A stretch of DNA of 64,000 bases from positions 1 through 64,000 of the forward strand of contig NZ_CP128355.1 in NCBI RefSeq assembly GCF_038789205.1, in the 5' to 3' direction. Positions 39,909 through 51,165 of this stretch are shown one piece after another. Position numbers and translations under genes: made by a program. Source of the DNA: Staphylococcus hsinchuensis (GTDB lineage Bacteria > Bacillota > Bacilli > Staphylococcales > Staphylococcaceae). The notes under the pieces are model-generated. The model ran no database searches. It was not told the origin of the DNA and saw only the letters and a program-made list of their open reading frames with translations. Position 1 is the first letter of the stretch; each line of letters begins with the position of its first letter.

Positions 39909-39936
39909 TAAATCCTCCTAGTTTTTTTTCTTTATT

Positions 39937-40665
<729 letters not shown>

Positions 40666-40688
40666 TCACCTCTTTCATATAAAATTTT

Positions 40689-41039
40689 TTAATACTTTCT
40701 TATAAATGGTTTGACAATCAACAAGATATAAGAAAGAGATAGTCCCACCATAACACCAAATATATTGATTACGTCTCTGAACATGACCCAGATGCAACAA
40801 GCTAGTATCACTGTAAGATATCTCCAAATGTTGCCTGTTGAAATATGTATATTATCTTTCTCTTTAGCTTTTGCTAAAAAATACTCGAAAGTAAAAGTGA
40901 TAATCATTGAACCAACTGTTCCAATTAAAAGACCTAATACAAATGGTGAATATGTGAAAAAATACACAATAACAAGTAAAATAATACCGTATATGTAATA
41001 CTGTATATATTGATTGAAAATGATGTTGAAACGTTTCAT
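40689..41039 (-). CDS. atpI: ATP synthase subunit I
   Basis: A 116-aa membrane protein with four hydrophobic helices (about 12-30, 33-55, 70-88, 90-110), the pattern of Firmicute AtpI/subunit I, thought to assist c-ring assembly or Mg2+ supply. The sequence is poorly conserved, so the call rests on position directly before atpB and on topology. The promoter should lie in 41040-41188. Confidence 0.8.
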   Translation of the reverse strand: MKRFNIIFNQYIQYYIYGIILLVIVYFFTYSPFVLGLLIGTVGSMIITFTFEYFLAKAKEKDNIHISTGNIWRYLTVILACCIWVMFRDVINIFGVMVGLSLSYILLIVKPFIRKY

Positions 41040-41188
41040 TTTTGTGCCTCTTTCCGACTTTGCAGTTCTTAAATGTAAACCATTTCAATCATACATTTTT
41101 AATAATAATATAGGGCGTAAATCGTGTCAATTCTATTCAAATTTTAGTAAAATTCTTTTTAGATTTGTCACAAAATAGCCACATTTTA

Positions 41189-42325
41189 TCAATATAATTT
41201 AAATTGATTTGGTTTATCTGCTGTCAAATTGAAAAAATATTTGATGTGTTCACAAATACGTTGAGAAGCATAGCCATCTCCATATGGATTCTTTGCTGTA
41301 CTCATTTCTTGATACATCTCTTTGTCAACCAACAATTGTTTGATAGATTGATACACATCATTTTTCTGGGTACCAATGAGCTTTAAAGTGCCAGCTTCTA
41401 CACCTTCAGGTCTCTCTGTCGTATCACGTAGGACTAGAACAGGTTTGCCGAGTGAGGGTGCTTCTTCTTGGACCCCGCCAGAATCAGTTAAAATAAAGTA
41501 CGCATGTTGAGCAAAGTTGTGAAAATCAACAACATCTAAAGGTTCAATAAGTTCAATCTGTGGGTGCTGAGATAAATATTCTTCTGCTAAAGCTCTAACT
41601 TTTGGATTTTTGTGGACGGGATATACGACCACTACATCTTCGAACTCATCAACAATGTCACGGATTGCTAAAAAGACACGTGACATAGGTTCACCTATAT
41701 TTTCACGTCTATGTGCTGTTAATAAAATGATTCGCTTATCGTTATTTTTCTTAATGATTTCTGAATCATAGTTAAGATTCACTGTTGATTTCATAGCATC
41801 AATCGCAGTATTTCCTGTCACTACAACCGAGTTGTCATTTTTTTGCTCAGCTATTAAATTACGATAAGCAATATAAGTAGGAGCAAAGTGCAAATCAGCC
41901 ATTACTCCTACTAATTGCCTGTTCATTTCTTCAGGAAATGGAGCGTATTTATTTCCAGTTCTCAAGCCAGCTTCAACATGACCTATCGGAGTTTGGTTAT
42001 AAAATGCAGCTAAACTTCCCGCAAACGTAGTTGTAGTATCTCCATGAACTAAAATCATATCTGGCTGTTCTTCTTTAATGACTTCATCTATGCGCGTTAA
42101 TATGCGAGAAGTAATATCTGTTAGAGATTGTTTTGCTTTCATTATATCCAAATCATAATCTGGACTGATATTAAAATGAGACAATACAGCGTCTAACATC
42201 TCTCTATGTTGTGCGGTGACTACCACGACAGGTTGCAACTCTGAATCTTGCTGTAATGCTAAGACAAGCGGTGCCATCTTTATTGCTTCAGGTCGCGTTC
42301 CGAAAATGGTCATTATTTTTTTCAT
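41189..42325 (-). CDS. mnaA: UDP-N-acetylglucosamine 2-epimerase
   Basis: A 378-aa non-hydrolysing epimerase making UDP-ManNAc for wall teichoic acid linkage units and capsule. Motifs include FGTRPEAIKMAPL, HVEAGLRTG, LTAHRRENIG and TDSGGVQEEAPSLGKP. I chose ATG 42325 (MKKIMTIFGTRPE); five further codons upstream lack a better ribosome site. The gene is also called wecB in other species. It follows upp closely and precedes the atp operon. Confidence 0.95.
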   Translation of the reverse strand: MKKIMTIFGTRPEAIKMAPLVLALQQDSELQPVVVVTAQHREMLDAVLSHFNISPDYDLDIMKAKQSLTDITSRILTRIDEVIKEEQPDMILVHGDTTTTFAGSLAAFYNQTPIGHVEAGLRTGNKYAPFPEEMNRQLVGVMADLHFAPTYIAYRNLIAEQKNDNSVVVTGNTAIDAMKSTVNLNYDSEIIKKNNDKRIILLTAHRRENIGEPMSRVFLAIRDIVDEFEDVVVVYPVHKNPKVRALAEEYLSQHPQIELIEPLDVVDFHNFAQHAYFILTDSGGVQEEAPSLGKPVLVLRDTTERPEGVEAGTLKLIGTQKNDVYQSIKQLLVDKEMYQEMSTAKNPYGDGYASQRICEHIKYFFNLTADKPNQFKLY

Positions 42326-42346
42326 ACTACTCCACTCCAAGAAATA

Positions 42347-42976
42347 CTATTTCGTACCGAATAAGCGATCTCCTGCATCACCTAATCCAGGTGTAATATA
42401 TGCATGATCGTCTAACTTCTCATCTAACGCCGCTATAAAGATATCAACATCTTCATGTGCGTTTTGAAGTTTTTCAACACCTTCTGGTGCAGCTATTAAA
42501 CACATGAAACGAATATTTTTTGCTCCACGCTTTTTCAATGAATGAATTGCTTCAATAGCAGATGCACCAGTTGCTAACATTGGGTCTACAACAATAATTT
42601 CACGTTCTCCAATGTCCTGAGGTAACTTTACAAAGTACTCCACTGCCTCTAATGTTTCAGGGTCTCTGTAAAGCCCTACATGACCAATTCTTGCAGCAGG
42701 TACTAATGTCAAAATTCCTTGTGTCATGCCTAAACCTGCTCTCAAAATAGGAACAAAAGCGAGTTTCTTACCTGTTAATCTCTTAGCAGTCATTTTAGTA
42801 ACAGGTGTCTCAATCTCCACATCTTGTAACTCCAAATCACGTGTCACTTCGTACGCCATCAACATTCCGACTTCATCTACTAATTCTCTAAATTCTTTCG
42901 TACCTGTATGGACATCACGAATGTAACTCAATTTGTGTTGAATAAGTGGATGATCAAAAACATGTACTTTTCCCAT
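42347..42976 (-). CDS. upp: Uracil phosphoribosyltransferase
   Basis: A 209-aa salvage enzyme converting uracil and PRPP to UMP. The PRPP site [15 protein letters not shown] and the uracil-binding C-terminal [16 protein letters not shown] are intact. TAGGAGG lies before ATG 42976. It follows glyA by 16 bp in one operon. Confidence 0.98.
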   Translation of the reverse strand: MGKVHVFDHPLIQHKLSYIRDVHTGTKEFRELVDEVGMLMAYEVTRDLELQDVEIETPVTKMTAKRLTGKKLAFVPILRAGLGMTQGILTLVPAARIGHVGLYRDPETLEAVEYFVKLPQDIGEREIIVVDPMLATGASAIEAIHSLKKRGAKNIRFMCLIAAPEGVEKLQNAHEDVDIFIAALDEKLDDHAYITPGLGDAGDRLFGTK

Positions 42977-42992
42977 TGTTCTTTCCTCCTAT

Positions 42993-44231
42993 TTACTTAT
43001 ATAAAGGATGCTTCGTCGTTAGGGCTTTAACGCGTTCTTTACCTTCATTTAAAGCTTTTTCGTCTTCTGGGTTTTTAAGAACTAAGCTGATGATTTTAGC
43101 AACTTCTTCAAATGCAGCTTCGTCAAAACCACGAGTTGTTGCTGCAGGTGTTCCTAAACGTACACCACTTGTTACAAATGGTTTTTCTTGATCGAATGGA
43201 ATTGTGTTTTTATTACATGTAATTCCTACAGAATCTAATGTTTCTTCAGCAACTTTTCCTGTGATACCAACTGAACCCTTTACATTTAATGAGACTAAAT
43301 GGTTGTCTGTACCGCCAGATACAACTTTGAAACCTTCTTTAGTTAAAGTATCAGCTAATGTTTTAGCATTTTTAATAACTTGTTGTTGATATGTCTTAAA
43401 GTCGTCTTGTAAAGCTTCACCAAATGCAACAGCTTTACCTGCAATAACATGTTCTAAAGGTCCACCTTGGATACCTGGGAAAATCGTTTTATTGATTTCT
43501 TTTTTATATTCTTCTTTACATAAAATCATTCCACCACGTGGGCCGCGTAAAGTTTTATGCGTAGTTGTTGTAACAAAGTCTGCATGAGGCACTGGGTTTG
43601 GATGTAAGCCAGCTGCTACTAATCCTGCAATGTGTGCCATGTCGACCATTAATTTAGCCCCTACTTCGTCTGCGATTTCTTTGAAACCTTTAAAATCAAT
43701 TGTACGTGAATAAGCTGAAGCACCGGCAACAATTAGTTTAGGTTTATGTTCTTTTGCTACTTTTAATACTTCATCGTAGTCGATTTTTTCAGTTTCTTTA
43801 TCTACACCATATTCAACGAAATTATATGATTTACCACTAAAGTTAACTGGGGCACCATGTGTTAAATGTCCACCATGACTTAAGTTCATACCTAACACTG
43901 TATCTCCATGTTCTAAAGCGACTAAATAAACAGCCATATTTGCTTGAGAACCTGAATGTGGTTGTACGTTAGCATGATCAGCACCGAACAATTTCTTAGC
44001 TCTTTCAATTGCTAATGTTTCAGAAACGTCTACGTATTCACAGCCTCCATAATATCTTCTACCTGGATAACCTTCCGCATATTTGTTTGTTAATACTGAA
44101 CCTTGTGCTTCCATTACCGCTTCTGATACAAAGTTTTCAGAAGCAATCAGTTCGATATTATTATTTTGACGGTTGAATTCATTTTGAATCACTTCATAAA
44201 TTTCTTTATCTTGCTTTTCAATAAATGACAT
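42993..44231 (-). CDS. glyA: Serine hydroxymethyltransferase
   Basis: A 412-aa PLP enzyme interconverting serine and glycine with tetrahydrofolate, the main one-carbon source. The PLP lysine is in [13 protein letters not shown] near residue 226. N-terminal [20 protein letters not shown] is typical. It lies in the tsaC-ptpB-ywlG-glyA-upp order seen in many Firmicutes. Confidence 0.98.
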   Translation of the reverse strand: MSFIEKQDKEIYEVIQNEFNRQNNNIELIASENFVSEAVMEAQGSVLTNKYAEGYPGRRYYGGCEYVDVSETLAIERAKKLFGADHANVQPHSGSQANMAVYLVALEHGDTVLGMNLSHGGHLTHGAPVNFSGKSYNFVEYGVDKETEKIDYDEVLKVAKEHKPKLIVAGASAYSRTIDFKGFKEIADEVGAKLMVDMAHIAGLVAAGLHPNPVPHADFVTTTTHKTLRGPRGGMILCKEEYKKEINKTIFPGIQGGPLEHVIAGKAVAFGEALQDDFKTYQQQVIKNAKTLADTLTKEGFKVVSGGTDNHLVSLNVKGSVGITGKVAEETLDSVGITCNKNTIPFDQEKPFVTSGVRLGTPAATTRGFDEAAFEEVAKIISLVLKNPEDEKALNEGKERVKALTTKHPLYK

Positions 44232-44251
44232 TGGAATTCCTCGTTTCTGTA

Positions 44252-44776
44252 TTAATTATATTTTGCTCTTTCGCCACCTATTTTCTTAGGTCTGGAAGTA
44301 GCAATAGTAACAACTGCTTGGCCAATTTGCTTTACATCTGTGCGCACAGGGACAGCTACATGATGCAGATGCATGCCGATAAGTGTCTGTCCGATATCGA
44401 TACCTTTATGTACTTTGATATGTTCTACAACAATAGGGTCTTCCATATGTTGATATGCATATGTGGCTAAACTACCGCCCGCATGCACATCTGGTACGAC
44501 ATCAACTTGTTCCATAGTAAGAGGGTTGAAATGAGATTTTTCAATTGTTATCGCTCTATTGATGTGCTCACAACCTTGAAATACAAATGATACGCCGGTT
44601 TGTTGTTCGATTTCTTTAAGTTCAGTGAAAATCTCTTGGGCTACATCCATTGAACCTACCGTACCTATTTTCTCACCTATAATTTCAGAAGTTGAACAAC
44701 CTATTACACATAATTCTTGTGGTTTAAAAAATGACTGCGCTTTTAAGGATTCAAGCAATAACTTTAACTCTTTCAT
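44252..44776 (-). CDS. YwlG/TIGR01440 family protein
   Basis: A 174-aa conserved protein of unknown function. Conserved patches are [44 protein letters not shown] and the C-terminal [17 protein letters not shown] chose ATG 44776, about six bases after GGAGGTG; the upstream GTG at 44791 lies in that site. It sits between the phosphatase gene and glyA, as in B. subtilis (ywlG). Confidence 0.88.
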   Translation of the reverse strand: MKELKLLLESLKAQSFFKPQELCVIGCSTSEIIGEKIGTVGSMDVAQEIFTELKEIEQQTGVSFVFQGCEHINRAITIEKSHFNPLTMEQVDVVPDVHAGGSLATYAYQHMEDPIVVEHIKVHKGIDIGQTLIGMHLHHVAVPVRTDVKQIGQAVVTIATSRPKKIGGERAKYN

Positions 44777-44914
44777 ATTTCCCACCTCCACTTTTTGACA
44801 TCACTTTATGACATCTGTCATTGGCTTTATGCGACACAATTCATGTAATAACAAATTTGCTACACGCATTCATTATAACGCATTTAAAGATACACTTATA
44901 CTGATTTCACAAAA

Positions 44915-45340
44915 TTAACGCTGTGCTAATTTAATTTTCAATTTATTCAGTAAGTCATCTAATTGCTTATATATTGTTTCATATGCCTCTTTTGTGCCAC
45001 CAAATGGATCAGCAACTTCATAAGGTTCTTCGACATATTCATTTAAAGTATAAATATTGTGTGCACTTTGAGACATACTGAGCAACATTTCTTTATGAGC
45101 GGTTGACATTGTCAGTATAAGATCCGCTGATAAGTCTTCTTGTTTAAACGGTTGACTATTTGTAGGTTTAGGTAATTGATAAGCGTTTAACACTTCTATT
45201 GTATGTGAAGAGGTTGGTTGGCCTTCCATTGCATATATGCCTCGTGATTCAAATTTATGTTGCGGCATTTTCTCACGTGCCATACTTTCTGCCATTGGAC
45301 TGCGACAAGTATTTCCTGTACAAACAAAAATTACTTTCAT
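44915..45340 (-). CDS. ptpB: Low-molecular-weight phosphatase (protein-arginine phosphatase, YwlE/PtpB type)
   Basis: A 141-aa LMW-PTP family enzyme. The P-loop C7-TGNTC-R13-S is at the N-terminus and the general-acid Asp is in VADPFGGTKEAYE. Position 11 is Thr, the residue that in B. subtilis YwlE fits phosphoarginine, so arginine phosphatase activity opposing McsB is likely. Tyrosine phosphatase activity cannot be excluded. It overlaps tsaC by 4 nt. The name follows S. aureus PtpB. Confidence 0.9.
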   Translation of the reverse strand: MKVIFVCTGNTCRSPMAESMAREKMPQHKFESRGIYAMEGQPTSSHTIEVLNAYQLPKPTNSQPFKQEDLSADLILTMSTAHKEMLLSMSQSAHNIYTLNEYVEEPYEVADPFGGTKEAYETIYKQLDDLLNKLKIKLAQR

Positions 45341-46380
45341 ACATTGTCTCCTTTACCTATATGATGATCTGCTGCTTTTTCCATTCGATTCATAATTGCC
45401 ATCGTATCGTCTCTTTTTTCAAAGCCATAAATGTAAGCATCTTGGATGGCCTCATTTGTATCTAAGTCGTGTAGAATGTGATATAGATTGTGATTAGCAG
45501 TTTTTATATCTTCTTCATTTTGGCATAAAGAAATAAGTTGAGCTTGCTTAGGTACAAGACTTTGTTTGTCATCAGGGACAATAAAGGCACTATTGTTCCA
45601 TGTATCTTTTGCATTTTCCAAACCTTCAAATGAATTGATAATTGTCAATGGCGTTTCAGGTGCATAATGCTTATACTTCATTCCTGGTGCGATCGGTTTT
45701 TCACTATCTAATATTTCTTGGTCATCTACGCAATCAGGAATTATCTTTTCAATCATAGATTTCGTAATTGCACCTGGTCGTGCAATTCTAAAAGGATACT
45801 GCGTACAATCTAACACTGTACTCTCAAGCCCTTCTTCACTTTGATCACCATTCACTATACCTTCTACCCTGCCATTTAAATCTTTATATACATGTTGAAA
45901 TGTGGTTGGGGAGGGTTTTCCACTTAAATTAGCACTTGGAGCTGCGATGGGCATATCGACATATTGAAGTAATTGTCTTCCTATCGAATGACTTGGCATT
46001 CTTACTGCAATAGAAGATAATCCTCCACTTACTCGCTCACATAAAAACCCACGTTTCAATGGCACAATAAACGAAATTGGCCCTGGCCATAATTGTTCCA
46101 TTAACAGTTCAACTTTATCGTTTATTGGTTCAGTAAAGTCTTCCAACTGTCTGCGATGATGAATATGTACAATAAGCGGATTATCCGATGGGCGTCCTTT
46201 TGCTTTATATATTTTTTCAACAGCTAATGAATTTCTAGCGTCAGCACCTAAGCCATAAACCGTTTCTGTGGGCAAAGCAACGAGACCACCACGTTCAAAC
46301 GTTAATTTGATTTCATCTAAATTTTCATATTGATTTAAGTTCTGCTGATAATCACGAACGTCCCAAACTTTAGTATCCAT
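45337..46380 (-). CDS. L-threonylcarbamoyladenylate synthase
   Basis: A 347-aa Sua5/YwlC-type enzyme making threonylcarbamoyl-AMP for the t6A37 tRNA modification. The N-terminal YrdC domain (about 20-210) has LPTETVYGLGADA, KAKGRPSDNPLIVH, RMPSHSIG and APSANLSGKPSPT. A C-terminal Sua5 domain (about 235-345) follows the linker KYKHYAPETPL. The long form is usual in Firmicutes, where it is named tsaC2, sua5 or ywlC. It leads the phosphatase-ywlG-glyA group. Confidence 0.94.
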   Translation of the reverse strand: MDTKVWDVRDYQQNLNQYENLDEIKLTFERGGLVALPTETVYGLGADARNSLAVEKIYKAKGRPSDNPLIVHIHHRRQLEDFTEPINDKVELLMEQLWPGPISFIVPLKRGFLCERVSGGLSSIAVRMPSHSIGRQLLQYVDMPIAAPSANLSGKPSPTTFQHVYKDLNGRVEGIVNGDQSEEGLESTVLDCTQYPFRIARPGAITKSMIEKIIPDCVDDQEILDSEKPIAPGMKYKHYAPETPLTIINSFEGLENAKDTWNNSAFIVPDDKQSLVPKQAQLISLCQNEEDIKTANHNLYHILHDLDTNEAIQDAYIYGFEKRDDTMAIMNRMEKAADHHIGKGDNV

Positions 46381-46427
46381 TTACTCACATCCTTTCAATT
46401 TAATAATTATTTTAAAATAAAATAAAA

Positions 46428-46463
46428 AGTTATGCACTCTAAATTAACTAAAGTTGCATAACT
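46428..46463 (-). terminator. prmC terminator
   Basis: A 9-bp stem AGTTATGCA/TGCATAACT with an 18-nt loop is followed by TTTTTATTTTATTTT on the minus strand. It begins two bases after the prmC stop and ends the tdk-prfA-prmC unit. Confidence 0.8.
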
Positions 46464-46464
46464 C

Positions 46465-47304
46465 TTATATCCATTCAAATGAAATAATTCGATTATTACC
46501 ATTGATATCCTTTATTAAATTCACTTCCAAATGAGGATATCGCTCATAAATCATCTGTTTTAACTGTTCTCCTTGTTTGAATCCAATTTCAAACACAACT
46601 TTTGCATGGGGCAATAATACCTTTGGTAGTTGGCTTAATATTTGATCATAAATTTGGTAACCATGTGATTCAGCAAATAATGCATGGTGCGGTTCGTATT
46701 TAAGCACAGTTTCTTCCATCATTTTTGCTTCTTCATTATCAATATATGGTGGATTTGAAATTAAACCATTAAATTTGAGCCCTTGCTCGAATAACGGTGT
46801 TAATGTATCTCCTTGTAGAAAGTTGATTTCAGTATTATGTTTTTTGGCATTATCTTTTGCAATCTCTAATGGTTCTGAATATAAATCAGTCGCATATACT
46901 TTCAAAGTGGGGTCTAATTTTTTAAGCATAATAGGAATGTTACCACTACCCGTACCTATATCTACCACTTGATCTTCATGTTTAAGTTGATGAAAGAAAT
47001 GTAACATAACTTCTTCAGTTTCAGGCCTTGGAATGAGGCAATGTTGATTAACTTTAAATGTTTCTCCATAGAAAGTTTGGTGTCCGACGATATATTGTAT
47101 CGGTTCCCCAGTTAGCATTCTTTCAGTTGCTTTTTCATAAAGTTTCAAATGTTCAGCCGTCACTTCATCATTTAAATGCAAAAGCAAATCGGTTTTATTC
47201 CAATGAAATAAGTCGAGCATTAACCACTCTGCTCGACTTTTTTCAAATCCTTTATGAAGGCACTGCTGTTGAGCCTGACCTAACAATGATTTATAGTTCA
47301 GCAT
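46465..47304 (-). CDS. prmC: Release factor glutamine methyltransferase PrmC
   Basis: A 279-aa SAM-dependent enzyme that methylates the Gln of the GGQ motif in release factors. The SAM-binding [15 protein letters not shown] and the catalytic NPPY in [12 protein letters not shown] are present, with a five-helix N-terminal substrate-recognition region. It overlaps the end of prfA, whose product is its substrate, by 14 nt. Confidence 0.97.
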   Translation of the reverse strand: MLNYKSLLGQAQQQCLHKGFEKSRAEWLMLDLFHWNKTDLLLHLNDEVTAEHLKLYEKATERMLTGEPIQYIVGHQTFYGETFKVNQHCLIPRPETEEVMLHFFHQLKHEDQVVDIGTGSGNIPIMLKKLDPTLKVYATDLYSEPLEIAKDNAKKHNTEINFLQGDTLTPLFEQGLKFNGLISNPPYIDNEEAKMMEETVLKYEPHHALFAESHGYQIYDQILSQLPKVLLPHAKVVFEIGFKQGEQLKQMIYERYPHLEVNLIKDINGNNRIISFEWI

Positions 47305-48367
47305 TGTTTAATTCTTTCAATTTCTCAGTTTGTTCGGAAACCGTTAATGCATCAATGATTTCGTCTAATTTACCTTCGATGATTTGGTCTAATTTCTGTA
47401 AAGTTAAACCGATACGATGATCTGTTACACGACTTTGTGGGTAATTGTATGTTCTAATACGTTCTGATCTGTCACCAGAACCTACTGCAGACTTACGTTG
47501 AGCAGCATATTTTTGTTGTTCTTCTTGCAATTTCATGTCATACAAACGGGCTTTTAAAACTTTCATTGCTTTTTCACGGTTTTGAATTTGTGATTTTTCA
47601 GAAGATGTTGCAATAATACCTGTTGGTAAATGGGTAATACGTACTGCTGAGTCTGTTGTATTGACGTGCTGACCACCTGCACCACTTGAACGGTACGTAT
47701 CGATTTTAATATCTTCGTTACGTATTTCGATTTCAACATCTTCAACTTCAGGTAAAACGGCAACAGTAGCTGTAGAAGTATGGATACGACCACCTGATTC
47801 CGTTTCCGGTACACGTTGTACACGGTGCGCCCCATTTTCATATTTTAATTTACTAAATGCATCTTCACCTGAAACAGAGAAACTGATTTCTTTGTAACCT
47901 CCATGGTCACTTTCAGCAACTTCTACGATATCTGTTTTATAATTTTGAGATTCTGCGTAACGTGAATACATTCTAAATAAATCACCAGCAAAAATAGCCG
48001 CTTCGTCACCACCAGCTGCTGCACGAATTTCTACGATAACGTTTTTATCATCGTTAGGATCTTTAGGAATTAATAACATTTTTAATTCCTCTTCTAAACC
48101 AGGCACACGACTATTTAAAGATTGACTTTCTTCTTTGAGCATATCTAACTCGTCTTTGTCTTTAGTTTCTCTTATCATTTCGTCAATGTCTGATAAATCT
48201 TCCTTAACTTGTTTATACTCTCTATAAACCTCTACTGTTTTTTGTAAATCAGCTTGTTCTTTAGAATATTTACGTAAATTATCTGGATCATTGACAACTT
48301 CAGGGTCACTTAACATCTCATTTAATTGTTCATATCTTTCTTCTACTATATCTAATTGATCAAACAC
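47291..48367 (-). CDS. prfA: Peptide chain release factor 1
   Basis: A 358-aa factor that reads UAA and UAG. The stop-recognition PxT motif is PET in [14 protein letters not shown] and the catalytic GGQ is in [14 protein letters not shown]. The start is GTG at 48367, overlapping the tdk stop by one base (TAGTG), with AAGGAGG upstream. It is followed by prmC, giving the common tdk-prfA-prmC cluster. Confidence 0.98.
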   Translation of the reverse strand: MFDQLDIVEERYEQLNEMLSDPEVVNDPDNLRKYSKEQADLQKTVEVYREYKQVKEDLSDIDEMIRETKDKDELDMLKEESQSLNSRVPGLEEELKMLLIPKDPNDDKNVIVEIRAAAGGDEAAIFAGDLFRMYSRYAESQNYKTDIVEVAESDHGGYKEISFSVSGEDAFSKLKYENGAHRVQRVPETESGGRIHTSTATVAVLPEVEDVEIEIRNEDIKIDTYRSSGAGGQHVNTTDSAVRITHLPTGIIATSSEKSQIQNREKAMKVLKARLYDMKLQEEQQKYAAQRKSAVGSGDRSERIRTYNYPQSRVTDHRIGLTLQKLDQIIEGKLDEIIDALTVSEQTEKLKELNNAEL

Positions 48368-48966
48368 TACATTTCCTCCTTATCATTATCACTTGGTGTA
48401 ACGATATGGTGCGCGCGACACCTTGGTTCATACTTTTCATTTGCACCTACTAAGATTACCGGGTCATCAACTTTGGCGGGATGACCGTCTATCAACCTTT
48501 GCGTACGACTTGCGGAAGCACCACAAACTGCACAGACAGCACGTAATTTAATGACTTCTTCACTAACTGCCAATAACTCTGGAATAGGTTCAAAAGGCTC
48601 ACCACGAAAATCCATGTCCAATCCTGCTGTAATCACACGATGTCCTTTTTTAGCTAATTGTTCTATGATATGTACTACATTTTTTTCAAAAAATTGTACT
48701 TCATCTATACCGATAACATCAACATCTGATAAATCGTGTTTCATAATTTCGGCCGCTGATGAAATATTGATTGCTTCTATTTCATTGCCATCATGAGAAA
48801 CAATCTTATCTTTATGATAGCGGTCATCGATTGCTGGTTTAAATACGACCACTTTTTGCTTAGCGTATAATCCACGTCTCAATCGACGAATCAGTTCTTC
48901 AGATTTCCCACTAAACATACTACCCGTAATACATTCAATCCACCCGGAATGATGTGTCTCATACAT
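48367..48966 (-). CDS. tdk: Thymidine kinase
   Basis: A 199-aa type II thymidine kinase for dTMP salvage. The P-loop is [13 protein letters not shown], the nucleotide site GIDEVQFF and the lasso zinc site CAVCG with CRAHH. I chose ATG 48966 ([11 protein letters not shown]), eight bases after AAGGTGG, which matches S. aureus Tdk length; seven codons upstream are open but include the ribosome site. It is first in tdk-prfA-prmC. Confidence 0.97.
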   Translation of the reverse strand: MYETHHSGWIECITGSMFSGKSEELIRRLRRGLYAKQKVVVFKPAIDDRYHKDKIVSHDGNEIEAINISSAAEIMKHDLSDVDVIGIDEVQFFEKNVVHIIEQLAKKGHRVITAGLDMDFRGEPFEPIPELLAVSEEVIKLRAVCAVCGASASRTQRLIDGHPAKVDDPVILVGANEKYEPRCRAHHIVTPSDNDKEEM

Positions 48967-49112
48967 GATACGTTCCACCTTTTTCAAAACATAATCGATT
49001 CATTATATCATATTTTAAAATCGAAATACGAGATTTTCACAGATATCTTGATGTTTTATGTATAAATTTAAAATGTAGCAATCATTTACATTTTACGTTA
49101 TATGCATCATAA

Positions 49113-49145
49113 AAAAAGCATTCCCATTGATTGAGAATGCTTTTT
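49113..49145 (-). terminator. rpmE2 terminator
   Basis: An 11-bp stem AAAAAGCATTC/GAATGCTTTTT with an 11-nt loop lies directly after the rpmE2 stop, with a T tract on the minus strand. Confidence 0.9.
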
Positions 49146-49157
49146 GAATACAACAAA

Positions 49158-49415
49158 TTAGTTGTTTTTTGATTTGTAACCGAATTTCTTGTTGAAACGT
49201 TCCACTCGACCATCCGCAGCAGCGAATTTTTGACGACCTGTGTAGAATGGGTGTGAATCTGAAGATACGTCTAAACGAATTACTGGGTATTCGTTGCCAT
49301 CTTCCCATTCCATAGTTTCTGATGATGTTTTAGTTGAACCACTTAAGAATTTGTAATCTGTAGTTGTATCTAAAAAGATTACTGTGTGGTATTCGGGATG
49401 AATATTTTGTTTCAT
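49158..49415 (-). CDS. rpmE2: Ribosomal protein L31, type B
   Basis: An 85-aa L31 of the zinc-free type: the CxxC zinc pairs of the A type are absent. The family reads [18 protein letters not shown] at the start and [20 protein letters not shown] near the end. AAAGGAG precedes ATG 49415 and is placed in the loop of a possible small hairpin. It lies between rho and tdk, as in S. aureus and B. subtilis (rpmE). Confidence 0.96.
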   Translation of the reverse strand: MKQNIHPEYHTVIFLDTTTDYKFLSGSTKTSSETMEWEDGNEYPVIRLDVSSDSHPFYTGRQKFAAADGRVERFNKKFGYKSKNN

Positions 49416-49558
49416 TATTTTCAGCTCCTTTGCCCTGAACCATCTGGAACAGAGTTATTTTGTGAGTGCTTTACTCAATACTAACCAATTATAAAGGCTA
49501 TAATTTTAAAAAGCAACCCTATTTCAAACTTCTTAGTCACATGTCAATAGGTATGAAT

Positions 49559-50875
49559 TTAAATTATAGGCTTTCCTGTCTTCGTGCTTTCTTCTGCAGA
49601 CTTCTGTAATTGTTCAAAGAATTGTTTGTTATTGTCAGTACGTTTCAATTTACGTACAAAACGCTCAGTGAAATCAATAGAATCAGTGAAAATGTTACGT
49701 AACTGCCATAACGATTCAAGTTCTTTCTTAGATATTAATAGTTCTTCTTTTCTTGTAGAACTGCGACCTATGTCGATGGCAGGGAATATGCGACGCTCTG
49801 CAAGTTTTCGATCGAGATGTAACTCCATATTTCCTGTTCCTTTAAATTCTTCGTAAATCATATCATCCATACGTGATCCTGTATCTACTAATGCCGTAGC
49901 AAGGATAGTCATACTTCCACCTGCTTCGATATTTCGGGCAGCACCGAAAAATGCTTTAGGCTTATGTAATGACGCTGGATCCAAACCACCTGATAGTGTA
50001 CGACCACTTGGTGGGATGACGAGATTGTATGCACGTGCTAAACGTGTAATAGAATCCATTAAAATAATGACATCTTTACCAATTTCAACTAATCGTTTGG
50101 CACGTTCTAGTAATAACTCAGCCACTTTAACATGGTGTTGTGGCGGTTCATCAAATGTTGAATGTACAACTTCTGCTGATTCTACGGAGCGTTCTATGTC
50201 AGTTACTTCTTCTGGTCGTTCTCCTACCAATAGAATAAATAACTCCGCATCGGGTTTATTTGTCGCAATTGCATTGGCAATTTCTTTTAATAACGATGTT
50301 TTACCTGCTTTAGGCGGTGCGACAATCAAACCTCTTTGCCCCAGACCAATAGGCGTAATTAAATCCATGATACGTGTAGAGTAACTGTTTGAAGATGTTT
50401 CTAACATAATACGTTCTTCAGGATATAACGGTGTTAACGCTTGGAAATGCGGGCGTTTTTTTACTTCTTCTGCATTTTCATCATTTACAAAGTCAACTTG
50501 TAGTAAACCATAATACTTTTCATTATCTTTCGGCTTTCTTACTTTACCAGTTACTTTGTCACCGCGTTTAATTTCAAAACGACGAATTTGGCTAGCCGAA
50601 ATGTAAATATCTTTTTCACCTTTAGAATAATTTACAGTTCTTAAAAAGCCATATCCATCTTGTTGGATATCATCTAAAATACCTTCCATGTAATAGTTAC
50701 CATCTTTTTCCATTTGTGCTTCCATGATAGCTAATACAAGTTCTTTTTTATTAAGTTTACTGTAATTTGAAAGTTTAAGAGATTTAGCTTTTTGAGTGAG
50801 CTCTTTTGTAGTGTAATTTTTATATAACTCGTGGAACGATTCGTATTGAGGTGATGTTCGTTCTTTTTCAGGCAT
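49559..50875 (-). CDS. rho: Transcription termination factor Rho
   Basis: A 438-aa RNA-dependent ATPase helicase. The N-terminal Rho_N helical domain (about 15-50), the cold-shock-like RNA-binding domain with GILDDIQQDGYGFLRT (about 60-130), the P-loop PPKAGKTSLLKEI and the secondary-site region DPASLHKPKAFFGAARN are all present. The ribosome site before ATG 50875 is weak (GGGTG). A good promoter is at 50941-50969. Confidence 0.97.
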   Translation of the reverse strand: MPEKERTSPQYESFHELYKNYTTKELTQKAKSLKLSNYSKLNKKELVLAIMEAQMEKDGNYYMEGILDDIQQDGYGFLRTVNYSKGEKDIYISASQIRRFEIKRGDKVTGKVRKPKDNEKYYGLLQVDFVNDENAEEVKKRPHFQALTPLYPEERIMLETSSNSYSTRIMDLITPIGLGQRGLIVAPPKAGKTSLLKEIANAIATNKPDAELFILLVGERPEEVTDIERSVESAEVVHSTFDEPPQHHVKVAELLLERAKRLVEIGKDVIILMDSITRLARAYNLVIPPSGRTLSGGLDPASLHKPKAFFGAARNIEAGGSMTILATALVDTGSRMDDMIYEEFKGTGNMELHLDRKLAERRIFPAIDIGRSSTRKEELLISKKELESLWQLRNIFTDSIDFTERFVRKLKRTDNNKQFFEQLQKSAEESTKTGKPII

Positions 50876-50940
50876 TAAATTGCACCCATTTCATAAATAA
50901 GTATTTAAATAACGAGCTATGTCCGTTATTTACTTTTCTA

Positions 50941-50969
50941 ACTATAGCAAATTTTCTATTTAAATACAA
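50941..50969 (-). promoter_or_regulatory. rho promoter
   Basis: On the minus strand TTGTAT (50964-50969) and TATAGT (50941-50946) are 17 nt apart, about 65 bp before the rho start. Confidence 0.65.
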
Positions 50970-51165
50970 AATGTATTTCTGTAAGCATTATACTTTTCAG
51001 ATTCGAGTAAAATAGATACACATGCTAATAATTACATATTTATATCGTTCTTTAATTTTAAATGAGGAATATATCAAAATTTTACTTTTATTTAATTTTT
51101 AATGTACCCTATCGATTCTTCACGTAATACCAGTTTAAAAAGGTAATGTTTTAGAATTAAAAAAA

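Noticed and set aside
47563..47841. 92-codon minus-strand frame within prfA
   Set aside because: It is an out-of-frame shadow of the strongly conserved prfA coding sequence.
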